From NCBI GenBank assembly GCA_023014485.1, contig JAJOZX010001738.1:596001-660000 (forward strand): a stretch of DNA of 64,000 bases, read 5' to 3'. The notes under the pieces were generated by a model, which was not told where the DNA came from, made no database searches, and saw nothing but the letters and a program-made list of their open reading frames with translations. Numbering within the stretch: position 1 is the first letter of the stretch; each line of letters begins with the position of its first letter. Of the stretch, positions 21,746 to 32,682 are shown one piece after another. The DNA is from Bathynomus jamesi (taxonomy: Eukaryota; Arthropoda; Malacostraca; Isopoda; Cirolanidae). Position numbers and translations under genes: made by a program.

Positions 21746-23067
21746 GAATAGATCCTCTTTTTTTTTATATTGTGGTGTTCCAAAGGCAATATTTAAAATG
21801 CATTCAGCCGTTTCCTCTTCCTCCTCCATTCAAGCACCTTTTCATCATCATACAAATGCGGTTCAATGCATGCATGCATGTACCCCAAATTTGAGGGCCT
21901 TGGCAAAATTTGTACACAAAAAAAATCCTTCATAAATAAAAAATCTTTTTATTTCCCTTATTATCACAGGGCCTGATTGTTACTGTGCGCAGCGCCTCGT
22001 CGGCAACAGCGCACGCCATCACTGAAAGTCTCCCCTTTCCTTACCCCTGCCTCCATTCACTTATGCCTACTTCCTTATCCTACGGACCATGGCAAGAATA
22101 GCCACTGAATAAAAGTGGAAGCAATAATGTAGTACAACAAACAAACAAACAAGGTACAGGGAATTTGCGTCGTGACAAAGACAAGCCGATTGGGGACAAA
22201 TCTGACTGAACACAGTGAAAATAGTCGACAATTCTGACCTGAAATACCGTTAAGTCAAATTACCGAGTATCACTAGATCCATCCTGAAAGAGCTGAAAAT
22301 CGCTATATTTACAAGAAATGTTCTAAAATATCGGAACATAAAGATATCCACGCAAACACAAGTAAGTGACCAATGTACGGTACGGATTTCAGTTCAAGTA
22401 AATAGAAAAAAGTAGGTAGATATATAAAGCACTTTTGTAGGTCACATGAAGAAAAAGGGAAAGGGTAAGAAAGTATTTATCGTGGCTTTTTTGGGGAGGG
22501 GGAGCCAAAAGTGGTGTTAGCCCCCACCTTTATCAGCTTTGGGGGGGGTCATAGCCCCTTTAGCACCCCTTGGATCCCCCAATGCAATCATTCACTGTAT
22601 CCATCCACTTTCTTCTCAGTCTGCCTCTTCTCCTTCACTTTCACCGATTTCTGCACACCACATTTGTTCAGAACCATACGATTTCTCACCCTATCAATCC
22701 GGAGGACGGCACACATACTTCTCAAGTTATCCAACTTAACTGTTCTTACCCTTGACTTATCCCTTTCATAAAAATTATAATTATAGAAAATTTAATATTA
22801 TAATTATGGAACATAATTATAAATTATACAAAATAATTGCCTGATTTCTCTTTTATTACATATTGTATCTTAGAAATTGATAGGCATTTGGTTGGCTTCA
22901 ACGGTTGGGAAGTAGAAATCATTACAAAAATTGTCATCCGGCCTTAAATTATATGCTTTTATTAACAATTTAGTTGTTATAATAAGTATAAGGTGAAAAA
23001 TATTATTGAATTAGGAGAATTAAGAATTGTTTAAAAGGCCGATACGTGTATTATAAGGTATCTGATA
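21746..23067. other. Unassigned AT-rich region
   Basis: No gene recognised. It contains a purine/pyrimidine-skewed stretch with GGGG and CCCC blocks (22490-22580) that could be the ends of a degraded element, and a run of (AAAC) repeats near 22138. Confidence 0.4.
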
Positions 23068-24014
23068 AGCACACCGGACAAAAAATTAGTCACCCCTCTC
23101 AGAATGTACCTAATAACGTGTGACGGCGCCTCTGGCCTTGATAACCGCACGAATCCGGCGAGTTTAGTATGCGGAGGTACGCCTGCTGGTTCAAATTCAT
23201 CGTCACTGGAACGAGGGGGCCCATTTCGTGGTACGAAAAACATCCCCAGAACATCACGGAACCACCTCCAGCCTGAACAACACCTTCGACGCATTCAGGA
23301 TTAAAGGCTTCATTGGACCTGCGATGTACTCGTCGCCTCCCATCATTGGAGAACAAACAAAAACGGGACTCATCGGACCAAATTACACGTTTCCAATCTG
23401 CCGCAGTCCAGTTTTTGTGCCTCTGAGCCCATTTATAACGTGCCAATTTGTGACTTGCTGTTAACAGCGGCCTCTTCCGTGGTACCCTGCTCCAGATGTC
23501 CATCGCATGCAGTTCTCGTCGCAATGTCCGTTCGGAAATTGGTCGCTGGGAACCTCATTGGTTTCTTGGAGCAATTGTTCTCTGGTTTGAAAACGATTTG
23601 CAGTTACTAGACGAGAAACATGGCGGCGGTCCCTATTGTCGAGAATTGTTTTCCGGCCACAGTTACGCCGTCGATTTTCAGTTGATTGCGAACTACACCA
23701 CTCTTTGTAAACTCGCTGGACAGTACGCGTTGACACACCAACAAATTGGGCTACTTCAGACATTTTGTGTCCGTGGGCTCTGCCAAACACGATGGCTCCT
23801 TTTTGCCACTGAGTAACGTCTGCCTCACGACCCATTTTGCAGACTATATCCAACACACACTTTGTTCTTCACCACCTCACGAAACAGATCTGATCCTGTG
23901 TGCTACGTCACCGCTACTTGTCACTTACCAATGCTACATCAGCGCCCTCTGTGTGACCTTGAACTTCCTACTATCGGTGCTATTAGGGGTGACTAATTTT
24001 TTGTCCGGTGTGCT
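23068..24014 (-). mobile_element. Tc1-like transposon, internally deleted, TA target duplication
   Basis: Ends AGCACACCGGACAAAAAATT and AATTTTTTGTCCGGTGTGCT, each next to the dinucleotide TA (23066-23067 and 24015-24016). The 947 bp are shorter than the usual ~1.6 kb. The missing part is the end of the transposase: after the block YLRILNSPDSCGYQG the catalytic second Asp and Glu region is absent and the sequence runs straight into the terminal repeat. Confidence 0.9.
23100..23856 (-). pseudogene. Tc1-like transposase, C-terminus deleted
   Basis: N-terminal frame 23461-23856: WQKGAIVFGRAHGHKMSEVAQFVGVSTRTVQRVYKEW is the first helix-turn-helix, followed by GRKTILDNRDRRHVSRLV. The second frame, 23099-23524, has ATSHKLARYKWAQRHKNW-like sequence, WKRVIWSDESRFCLF with the first catalytic Asp, and GGSVMFWGCFS. 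The two frames are offset near 23490. The DD34E part after that is deleted. Inactive. Confidence 0.85.
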
Positions 24015-24888
24015 TATAAGTGTCCTATTCTACTTTCCTTTTTGTGCCAGGGAAAAGATTGTTCTTGTAGATTCATCATTGACCATGCACTGAATGATTC
24101 AGGTTTGATGAACTCATAATGGAGTTGTGAATCGCATTAATTACGTTCTATAGTACCAGTGCCATTGCTAAACAAGCAATTCCACTGAAACTTGTTGAGG
24201 GAATTGGTAGGATTCTCAATTTATTATCATTATTATTACAGGGTGGATAACGACCTTGAAAGCCTTTAATGTGCCTTGAATTTGGACGTCTTCAATACTA
24301 AGAAAAATTTAGTTTTTATTTAACTCAAGATTGTGTTTGAGAAATCCACCTTGACGCAATTCTAATCTTATCTTGAAGTTTGAAAAGGAAAAGAATATTT
24401 TTTGAATGAAACCACTCTCATCTGACTCGAAGGAACATTTATGTATGGGACATTTGCTTCATATGATTGGATAAAGCGAAATTTTTGGTTGGACTGAAAC
24501 TTTGAATTTCATTGAAAATTGTCCTTGAAAACCTTGAATTAGCCTTGAATTTACTTCTGTTAATCTGTTATTTACTCTGTATTATGCTACATTTTGTTTG
24601 TTTATTAATTTTTCTTCTTTGGCACCGTTGAATCGATCTGATTCGATTTAAAAGTTGTTTTGTAACCCATCAAGTAATGTGCAATTCATTTTATCATATT
24701 TACAACAGAGATCATCCTTGCAACATCTGTACATCATGATAGTTTCTCCTTTCTTATTTTTTTTTTGTGTGCGTGTGCGTGTGCGCGCGCGTTGACAGAT
24801 TCACGTCATTATGTTTTAAAGTTAAATATCTAATGTAATCTGTGTGGTTGTTTGCTTATTAATAAGGTCACGTGTTATTTTGTGATTC

Positions 24889-24938
<50 letters not shown>

Positions 24939-24963
24939 ATATTATAACATATATATATATATA
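24015..24963. other. Unassigned region with CCTTGAA motifs and TA tract
   Basis: No gene seen. CAGGGTGGATAACGACCTTGAAA at 24239 and several CCTTGAA/TTGAATT copies to about 24560 suggest an old MITE. A GTGCGC run is at 24765-24793 and a TA tract at 24894-24963. Confidence 0.4.
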
Positions 24964-26460
24964 CAGGGTGTTTGAAAACTTTCTGTACAAATTGTAATGG
25001 GGAATAGGCAACACCAAGACAAACCCTTTTCGTCTATAAGTGTATGTCCGCTGACGTCACCATTCGGCGTGAGAGGGCGCCGCTGCAATTGGCTAAAAGG
25101 TGAAGTGGGCTAGACTCGCGCTTGCCGCGGGCATTCTTAAATCGGACGTAGTACGCGTAACATGTTTATTTAAAGAAGGCATGTTTATTTAAAGGTGCTG
25201 CTGAAAGTTGCGACCGGTAGCATCAATGCATGCCCGACAGCGTCGAAGCATTGACCGACGTACACGTCGAATGATTCCCGGCATTTCGGGAACAGTTCCA
25301 GCGGCGACAGCGATTCTTGCTACGAGGTCTTCTTCTGAGTAAATGGGAGTCTCGTACACGAGGTTCTTCATGTGTCCCCACAGGAAGAAATCGAGGCATG
25401 TTAAATCGGGCGATCTCGGTGGCCAGGCTACGGGCCCACCCCGGCCTATCCATCGGTCCCCAAAAGTGGCGTTCAGATAATCCCGCACATCGTTGCTGGA
25501 GTGTGCTGGGGCCGCGTCGTGTTGAAAACACATTCGTCTACGAATAGCCACGGGAACATCTTCCAGCAGTTCCGGCAACGTTTCTTCAAGAAATAGCTGA
25601 TAAACCCGCCCGTCCAGTCGGGCAGGCAGCAGGTACGGCCCAATCAACTTGCCATGGACGATACCCGCCCAAACATTGACGGCGAACCGTTCTTGATGAG
25701 CATGCACCCGTGTAGCATGTGGATTTGCGTGCGCCCACACGTGAGAATTGTGCATGTTAAACACACCACGTGTGAAACAGGCCTCATCTGAGAACAGCAC
25801 ATAAGCCGGAAAATTAGGCTGCACCGCTGTCTGCTGCAGAAACCAGCGTGCGAATTCCACACGAAGAGGGTAATCCCGAGGTTGTAATGCCTGGACTCTC
25901 TGACGATGAAACGGATGTAACTGCTGCTCGTGCAACACACTCCAGACCAGGTCGTGGTTCACACCGAGGATATGTGCAACACCTCGCGTGCTTGCGCTTG
26001 GATTGTCCTCAAATCGCCGTAGGATTTCTTCTTCCATGTCAGGAGTGCGCACGTTTCTCTCCCGACCAGTGTCATGCATGTTTGCATGGAATGTTCCAGT
26101 TTCTCGCAGTCGCCGATGCAAATGCGCAAACGTTTGGTGGTTTGGCACACGTCTGTTTGGGAAGCGCTGTCGGTACAACCTCACAGCAGCTCTTCCGTTT
26201 CCATTGGCAGCCCCATACACCATATGCATGTCAGCCATCTCAGCAGTCGTGAAGCGCTCCATGTTACGCGTACTACGTCCGATTTAAGAATGCCCACGGC
26301 AAGCGCGAGTCTAGCCCACTTCACCTTTTAGCCAATTGCAGCGGCGCCCTCTCGCGCCGAATGGTGACGTCAGCGGACATACACTTATAGACGAAAAGGG
26401 TTTGTCTTGGTGTTGCCTATCCCCCATTACAATTTGTACAGAAAGTTTTCAAACACCCTG
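24964..26460 (-). mobile_element. Complete DD41D (rosa-like) Tc1/mariner transposon
   Basis: 1497 bp. The two 199-bp inverted terminal repeats (24964-25162 and 26262-26460, starting CAGGGTGTTTGAAAACTTTC) are nearly identical, differing at a few bases (for example GGGGAATA versus GGGGGATA). Both sides are TATATA repeats, so a TA duplication is hidden. The transposase fills the interior, and its start codon sits exactly at the inner edge of the right repeat. GC content is higher than in the flanks. It is the best-preserved DNA transposon in the window and could be recently active. Confidence 0.95.
25189..26262 (-). CDS. DD41D transposase, intact
   Basis: An uninterrupted 357-residue protein. 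Residues 1-120 form the paired helix-turn-helix DNA-binding part (a TTAEMADMHMVYGAANGNGR start and a second helix pair around STRGVAHILGVNHDLVWSVL). The catalytic core has LFSDEACF (D159), CFQHDAAPAHSS (D249) and TCLDFFLWGHMKN (D291), with 41 residues between the second and third Asp. DD41D is the spacing described for the rosa group of the IS630-Tc1-mariner superfamily. Supporting blocks: VNVWAGI, RWIGRGGPVAWPPRSPDL and a basic C-terminal helix. The start is chosen at the first Met, which abuts the terminal repeat. It would cut and paste the element at TA sites in the nucleus. Confidence 0.92.
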   Translation of the reverse strand: MERFTTAEMADMHMVYGAANGNGRAAVRLYRQRFPNRRVPNHQTFAHLHRRLRETGTFHANMHDTGRERNVRTPDMEEEILRRFEDNPSASTRGVAHILGVNHDLVWSVLHEQQLHPFHRQRVQALQPRDYPLRVEFARWFLQQTAVQPNFPAYVLFSDEACFTRGVFNMHNSHVWAHANPHATRVHAHQERFAVNVWAGIVHGKLIGPYLLPARLDGRVYQLFLEETLPELLEDVPVAIRRRMCFQHDAAPAHSSNDVRDYLNATFGDRWIGRGGPVAWPPRSPDLTCLDFFLWGHMKNLVYETPIYSEEDLVARIAVAAGTVPEMPGIIRRVRRSMLRRCRACIDATGRNFQQHL

Positions 26461-26498
26461 TATATATGTGTGTGTGTATATATATATATATAATATAT

Positions 26499-27266
26499 AG
26501 GGTGTCCTACTCCCATAAGTCCGGCATCAAAGGAGAAATTCATATTTTTCTATTTCTACAAACCATAATTCATATGCTTGCGATGCCAATTTCCCGTCCA
26601 CCATTCTGTTCAGTGACGAGGCTGTTTTTTATGGAAATGGTGAGGTAAATCGACAGAACACCCGCTACTAGTCTCAAAACAACCCTCAGTGGTATACCTC
26701 TTCAAAGGAACAAGGTGCATCTCGGGTGATGGTATGGTGTTGCATTTGGAAGGATCGCATCATAGGCCCCCTCTTTTTCGATGAACATGTCACTGGAGGC
26801 ACCTACCTACGTATGCTCAAGGAAGAAGCATTTCCCAGTGTCTTAAACGAAGAAGGAAATTTCCCAACATGGTTCCAGCAAGACGGCTCCTGCACATTAC
26901 AGCACCCAAGTAAGGGAATACCGTACCAACAATTCCCTGGTCATTGGATAGGACGTCGAGGGCCTGTGGAATGGCTAGCTAGAAGCCCGGATCTCACGCC
27001 ACTAGATTTTTATCTCTGGGGCCACTTGAAAGCGCTGGTATACGCAGAGAAAATTAGGAGTGTTGAACATTTGCGGCAGCGCATTATTGGGGCATGTAAC
27101 ACCATTACTCCTGACATCATTCACCGTGTGCTTGCTGACTGGGTATCGTCTGAATTTGTGTATTGAAAACAATGGTGGACATATTGAGCACGTTCTGTAA
27201 ATAAAAGCTTTTGTTTTGCCTTTTTTTATTATTTTTCCTATGATGCCGGACTTATGGGACACCCTG
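26499..27266 (+). mobile_element. DD41D transposon, internally deleted
   Basis: The left end GGGTGTCCTACTCCCATAAG and the right end CTTATGGGACACCCTG are inverted copies, with TA repeats on both sides. The 768 bp hold only the second half of a transposase (26640-27166): NTRYxSQNNPQWYTSSK-like, SRVMVWCCIW, FPTWFQQDG, RRGPVEW and SPDLTPLDFYLWGHLK. A two-base loss after QQDG shifts the frame over the APAHYS motif until PYQQFPGHW. It is the same family as 7357-7768. Confidence 0.85.
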
Positions 27267-28162
27267 TATATATACTGGTCAAAAAAAGAAACGCAATTAG
27301 CTTGCATATGGTGTAAAATTTAAGTTGTTAGTGGTATTATCACAGTTTCAAGATTATGGTTAAATGTTTGTTCAAATCTTTTAAAGCCACTTAGTGCATG
27401 TTTTTAAACCTGACTAATCCCGGCTAAGACGCCATTTTGTTACAAACAATAGAGAGAGATTAAATTGAATGTATTCTTTATGAAGGCATGCATTTTTTTC
27501 TTTGACTTCACAGAATACACACTGCCCGTTGAGAAAACCAAACTTTTTCCCGCGATTGAGGCATGCCACGACTCTCAGAGGTCAACAGAGGTCGTGCCTT
27601 GGGCATGTTGGATGCAGGCATGTCTGCTGTCCAAGTTGCAAACGAATGCATGTGCATCCCAGCACAATCTCTTGGCTTGTTAGACGGTACAATGCCACAG
27701 GAAGTGTTCAGGACCTGCCAAGACGTGGGGACCTCGTGTGACGACCCAACGCCAGGATCGCCACATTGTACTGCAGCACCTGCGTCATCGGCAGCGGAAT
27801 GCTCGTCAGACAGCCAGAGACACACCTGGTATCCACAACAACAGAATTAGTGACCAGACCATGACTCCAGATTTGAAAAAATTTACTGGAGCACAGCTCT
27901 GAATTTACTTTTTTTCCCTTACACCACTAGATAGGTTAATGATAGTAAACTCTTGAATTGACGACATACCAATTACAAATTGTTTTAGCTAAACATAATA
28001 ATACAATAATGTACAGTTTATAACTCACCTTAAGTTTATTTATTCATTGCAGCAGCAACAGTGGACGATGTTATACCTTGCATGTAGGCATTTGTTGTGA
28101 ATTTACCGCCATGTATGCTTGGCCACTGATCAATGGCTTTCTGTGTGATCATTACAGCAGAT

Positions 28163-28417
28163 CTAGTGCCTGTTGCTTTTTGCTTTATTAGATTTGGATG
28201 CAACACTTGAACTTGAAGGCATATTTTGACTCTTCTCTTTATTAACCACAACAGCTTGGTGAGTTTCTTTTGTTAGGCGCAAAATTGCATTCAATGTCTT
28301 CTGGATTTGGGAATTTTCAAATTCCTCTAAAACAGTTTTGTTAGTCTGATGCGCAGATTCCTCACTTACCTTTTGTTTCTTAGGTGGAGGAGAAGCACTT
28401 TCTTCAGTCTGAAACAT
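28163..28417 (-). pseudogene. Continuation of the zinc-finger-like protein
   Basis: 84 residues: a basic PPPKKQKVSEES motif, a short predicted helix (LNAILRLTKETHQ) and a Ser-rich tail. It overlaps the end of the preceding frame by 14 bases, in another frame. Confidence 0.4.
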
Positions 28418-28745
28418 CTAGTGAAAAAGTTTCATTTTCTAGATTAGCAGTTGATGAAGTTGGTTCATTTTTCTGAGGTCTAGCACTAGCACATTTTGTG
28501 AACAAACTAAATGACTGCTTTGCCGTATCTCTTTGCTGCACTTCATCCTGGTATTTCTTTACTGCAATATCTAAGCTGTGGGCCCAAACTCTGGGACCTC
28601 TTGTATTGTAACAAATATTTTTTTTGGAATTAAAATGTTCCTCCCAGTTTTGCTTCTTTGAATATTTGTTCTTGCATTGACCACAAAAGTAACCCCTTTT
28701 AACACCCTCACTTTTCTCTCCAACTTCATCAATATTAGGATCCAT
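28404..28745 (-). CDS. Zinc-finger-like protein of the nested element, N-terminal part
   Basis: A 113-residue frame starting MDPNIDEVGEKSEGVKRG. Residues about 20-45 form a CGQCKNKYSKKQNWEEHFN segment with a later Cys (C-x2-C-x12-H-x7-C), a single zinc-finger-like module, followed by RGPRVWAHSLDIAVKKYQDEVQ, possibly helical. The frame ends near 28404, but an overlapping frame (28163-28417) continues with PPPKKQKVSEE, a likely nuclear-localisation signal, and EFENSQIQKTLNAILRLTKE, so one frameshift or an unrecognised splice is implied. I cannot name the family. DNA binding is an inference. Confidence 0.45.
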   Translation of the reverse strand: MDPNIDEVGEKSEGVKRGYFCGQCKNKYSKKQNWEEHFNSKKNICYNTRGPRVWAHSLDIAVKKYQDEVQQRDTAKQSFSLFTKCASARPQKNEPTSSTANLENETFSLDVSD

Positions 28746-28774
28746 TATTGATTATTGACTACCTGAAAATATAC

Positions 28775-28945
28775 AAAATAAGTAAAAGTTAGTAAATATA
28801 GTATGGTAAAAGTGAGTAAAAGTAAGTAAATATAGTACAATGAAAGTAAGTAAAAGTAAGTGCTTTAAACTTAGTAAAAGTAAGGAAGAGCAAGTAAAAG
28901 TAGGTAAGTTAAAGTAAGTAAAAGTAAGTTTAAACTTAACTAAAC
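28775..28945. repeat. AGTAAAAGTAAGT-rich imperfect satellite
   Basis: Roughly 10-12-bp imperfect repeats of AAGTAAAAGT, about 170 bp, upstream of the minus-strand ORF inside the nested element. Confidence 0.7.
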
Positions 28946-29955
28946 TTTTCAATTCTAGAGTCATGGTGGATTACTTAAAACCGCACAAGTAATTATCTGG
29001 CCAATTTATCAAACCTGGCCGAGATCAATGGAACATAGTCCAATCCTGATAATTTTATATTAAAAAAATATACGTTTTAATAAAATTTTAATTATCAAAA
29101 CATTGAAGCTTAACAAAAAATAAAAATAATTGTTAAATATGGAATTACCAACTAAACTTAAAATAACTAAATTTGTAATTTAAAAAAATTGGTTTGTACA
29201 AGAACGTATACGCAAAAAAATTGCATAACGTCTAGCGGATGAACAAAACCCAAACCCAAATTTACTTTTTCTCATGGTCAAATTTACTGGAGCAATGCTC
29301 CCAAGATCCCAGGAATCTGGAGTCATGGACCAGACCGTCAGAAACCGACTCCGTAATGCAGGACTCCGATCCCGTAGGTCTTACAGAGGTCCTTTTCTCA
29401 CTGATGCAAGAAGGCAACGACGCCTGCAATGGGCCTATCAGCACCCTGACCTATCGTGGGCCTATCAGCTCTGACTGACCAGCGCTACAGGGATGAGATT
29501 CTTCACCCACATGTTCTTCCATTCATGAGGCAACATCCAGAATTGGTGCTCCTGCAACAGGACAATGCTAGACCTCATGCAGCCAGGATAGTGCAGGCGT
29601 ACCTGCAGGGACAACAGGTGCAGACCTTACCATGGCCAGCCTTCAGCCCAGACATGTCACCGATAGAGCACGCATGGGATGAACTTGAACGGCGAGTTCG
29701 CAGACGTCAGCATCAGCCGCAGAACATCAGGGAACTGACCAATGCAATTATTGAAGAGTGGAGGGCCATCCCTGTTGCTTTCCTGCAGAGACTGTTGAGG
29801 TCGATGAGGGCCAGACTCCAAGCCTGCATTGTGGCTAGGGGTGGCCATACGCGTTATTGACTGTTTGTTATGTTAAAGAATCATTTACTATATACTGAGT
29901 CCTCATGTTTATTAATAAATCTCAAAAATTGCGTTTCTTTTTTTGACCAGTATAT

Positions 29956-30317
29956 ATGGTGAGTCAAAAGTCTCCATACATAGGCAAAATGGTCACTTTA
30001 TTATGCAATCACTTGTAAGCCACAAAATATGCTCTATGTGGGCACCATTACACTGAATGCACACACGGATGCGTTCTTCCCAGTCATGTCATGGCAAACG
30101 CGCGTTAACACGTCTGGTGTTATGCGTGCACACGCATCATGAATGCGTTCCTTTTGATGGTCCGTGTTTTGTATTTTCACCTGGTACACCATGGCCTTCA
30201 AGTGCCCCCACAAGTAAAAATCAAGGGGGGGTGGTCTTTTTTTTTCCCTTAATGTTGAACGAAAAATATGTAACAATGGTTCAACAAAGAATAAACCGAT
30301 AAAAGATAAATGACTCA
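29956..30317 (-). mobile_element. Tc1/mariner element remnant (DD41D-like C-terminus)
   Basis: The left end GTGAGTCAAAAGTCTCCATA abuts a TATATA run. The minus-strand peptide PLDFYLWGHLKAMVYQVKIQ then ARITPDVLTRV is the end of a DD41D-type transposase. The sequence before PLDF is a CCCCCC/AAAAA scar, so everything upstream is deleted. The right end, GATAAATGACTCAC, is a poor match to the left repeat. Confidence 0.65.
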
Positions 30318-30500
30318 CTCACAATGGTCTCGCACTCTGCTATTTCAGAGAAGATATCAATCATATCTTGCTCCATTCTGAGCAGCTGCATTTCGTCTGA
30401 TTGTATACACCTGTTGCCACACTGTGAACGAGTATTAGGCATCTCCAAAGTACTTGTACACACACACACACACACACACACACATTATATAACATACACA

Positions 30501-31035
30501 CGAGGTTTGTTTAAAAAGTATCCGGACTGATGAAATTATAGACAGAATATGGTACTTACAGGGTTTGGGGCTAATCTCTTCAAAGTACACTCCTTCTGAA
30601 GCCACACACTTGCCCAACGATCCTGCAAATGTTGAAAACATTTTTCGGAATGGCCAAATGCTGCTCCGTCGAATTTCTTTTAATGGTCTCATCATCATCG
30701 AATCGGTGTCCTTTTAGGATCTGTTTGAGCTTCGGAAACAAAAAAAAAAACAACAACAAAAAAAAAACAAGTCGTATAGAGTCAAATCTGGCGAATATGG
30801 AGGCTGCTGTACTTCGGACGGGGTAGCTTTTTTGGTCAAAAATTGCTGGACAAGTTGCAACGAGTGAGACGGCACGTTACCGTGATGAAGCATCCAGTTT
30901 CCGGACTCCCACTTCTGCGGCCGTTTCCTTCGAACTTCACGTAGACGCCTCAAAATGCTCCCCACCCAAGTACAGCAGCCTCCATATTCGCCGGATTTGG
31001 CTCCATGCGACTTTTTTTCTTGTTTCTGAAGTTAT
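30501..31035 (-). mobile_element. Mariner-like fragments, rearranged
   Basis: The terminus CGAGGTTTGTTTAAAAAGTATCC at 30501. The minus-strand peptide (30714-30960) has HHGNVPSHSLQLVQQFL, with Gly where the second catalytic Asp should be, and QQPPYSPDLTLYDL. From 30962 the plus strand has another copy of the same motif (QQPPYSPDLAPCDFFSC), so two copies meet head to head. Microsatellite-like A runs interrupt it at 30740-30770. Confidence 0.65.
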
Positions 31036-31935
31036 ATATATACTGTACACGTAGTAGCTGTTCCAACAGTAATTAAGAAAGGTCTTTCCAAAAGTTCAAG
31101 TATGGTCACGAGTTTTACAGCTTAAGCCAACGTCGACAAACAAGATATTTGGAGAACTGATAGCGAAGACCGTTTAACTGCAAAGCAACCAGAGGTGGAA
31201 GTTTCGGATTCACCAGGGTCATTAGCCATTTCTTTGTTAAAATCATGAAAGGTTTCTCCCAAAGGACGTCAGAAGAAAAACAAGCAAAAAGCTCGGAAAG
31301 AGTATCCCTCTTTAGTCAGTAATTCGCCGAGCCTCTACATTGTCAACACCTCAAAATACTCTCGTTGTTTCATCTTCGTGAACCATTCCTTCGTCAATAT
31401 ATCTCTGGTCGCGTCCTTACCATTCATTTATTTCGCCTTTAATTTATTATCGTTTAGGTCTCATATTTCGTATATAAATAAAAAAAATCTCAGTAAAATT
31501 AAGTATTACAATACTAAATTTACCATAATTTTTCTAACAGAATATTTATTTATTTCTACCCATGTAGTTTGACCCTTGAAGTTTAAGCTTTACTGGGTTT
31601 CTCGGTCTAATTATAGTATAAGAAAAGCTTTCATATGTAGGTAGTACAATTTGGTTGTATATTATTAATTATTATTATTATAAAAAACAAACTTTGTTAT
31701 GACTGAAATATATACAGTAAATATGATTCAGTTATGATCATAATTACATATATAACAACTCAACCTAATTGTCTGCAAGTTGTAACCTCGTTATTATTAT
31801 TATTTCGTAATTATCTTCAATTTCCTCAGACATTAATTTGTATCTTTAACCGTTATTGCGATAATTGTTATAAGTTGTGCCAAGTAAGTTTAATAAATAG
31901 TAAGAACATCTCTCGTTATTTTTCTACCAAACAAA
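31036..31935. other. Unassigned AT-rich region
   Basis: No gene or element boundaries recognised. It contains ATTATT repeats near 31660 and 31790. Confidence 0.4.
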
Positions 31936-32193
31936 TGAGGCGCTCCGGACCACAAGCTGTCAAGCGCCAAAATTAAGAAAATGGAGAAAAATGCAATTAA
32001 AGTTTGTCAACTTGCAAAATGTCGTACCTTTTGAACCAATAATGATATTTGATTGATTTCGACCATACGTACAGGTCCACAATCTGCTCCCTGACTTACC
32101 CACGGGATAGAGGAAGGGGGGGGAATATAATGGTATAAATAACTCAATTCTGACCCCACTAGCGCTTGGCAGGTTGTGGTCCGAAGCGCCTCA
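31936..32193. mobile_element. MITE with ~33-bp inverted repeats
   Basis: The left end TGAGGCGCTCCGGACCACAA (continuing GCTGTCAAGCGC) is repeated inverted at 32161-32193 with a few mismatches. 258 bp, non-coding. The flanks are A-rich and no clear target duplication can be assigned, so the superfamily is open. Confidence 0.75.
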
Positions 32194-32682
32194 AAATATT
32201 CACATTATAAATTATGGCAAAACAGTCGTATATATATTTTTTTGTTTTTTCGAACAATAATTATACTAACTTTACCCAATGTATTCATCTTTCATGACCT
32301 CTACACGAAGTGGGTTTATGAAACCTGTTCATCAAGGAGTCTTGAGTGGCCTTGTGATTGGACTTCAAGTAACTCATGAAATTTCATTCGAAGGTGCCAC
32401 GTAAATTAGGCTTTGTTATTCAAAATCATAAAAACAAAAATGGGTACTTGTAGGTTACCCCCCCCCCCCCCGCTTGATTTGTCATCGTGGCAAATAGCAT
32501 GAAGTCGCAGTAAATTCATTCTGGCTGAAAAAGCAATAATTAACTTGTGCAAAGGATTGGTAATATCTACCGAAATAAATACTATTAAATATATAATTTC
32601 GCTCACGTAATAATTATTGATACGATTTATTTTTTAAACTAATTTATGGCCGGATTCTGAAGGATCGCCGTTATAAAGTTAA

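Larger units (their letters stand above)
27860..29327 (-). mobile_element. Unclassified 1.47-kb DNA element with perfect 8-bp TSD (P- or hAT-like)
   Basis: The ends CATGACTCCAGATT and AATCTGGAGTCATG are perfect inverted copies. GACCAGAC stands immediately outside on both sides (27852-27859 and 29328-29335). An ATTTACTGGAGCA motif is repeated just inside each end. An 8-bp duplication fits hAT and P superfamilies. The CATG terminus and a target resembling GGCCAGAC, the known P-element target consensus, favour P, but no THAP domain or P transposase is seen. The interior has a minus-strand zinc-finger-like ORF and an AAAGTAAGTAAAAGTA-rich satellite (28780-28940). Confidence 0.8.
27563..29860 (+). 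pseudogene. Tc1-like (DD34E) transposase split by insertion
   Basis: N-terminal part 27563-27855: MPRLSEVNRGRALGMLDAGM, with ARNVxxSxSTISWLVRRYN-like sequence shared between two frames, and ARDTPGIHNNRISDQT. After the insert, 29336 onward: VRNRLRNAGLRSRRSYRG, FLTDARRQRRLQWAYQH. A deletion near 29455 removes the first catalytic Asp region. Then 29456-29860: VLLQQDNARPHAARIVQAY (second Asp) and SPDMSPIEHAWDELERRV (Glu), 34 residues apart. Frameshifts lie near 27660-27700. Inactive. Confidence 0.85.
27275..29950 (+). mobile_element. Tc1-like transposon carrying a nested 1.47-kb element
   Basis: The ends CTGGTCAAAAAAAGAAACGC and GCGTTTCTTTTTTTGACCAG are each bordered by TATATA. The length of 2676 bp minus the nested 1468 bp and its 8-bp repeat gives about 1.2 kb, the size of a slightly deleted Tc1 element. 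Confidence 0.9.

Noticed and set aside
30436..30698. Plus- and minus-strand ORFs over the AC tract at 30461
   Set aside because: One crosses a dinucleotide repeat and overlaps mariner terminal sequence; no coding evidence.
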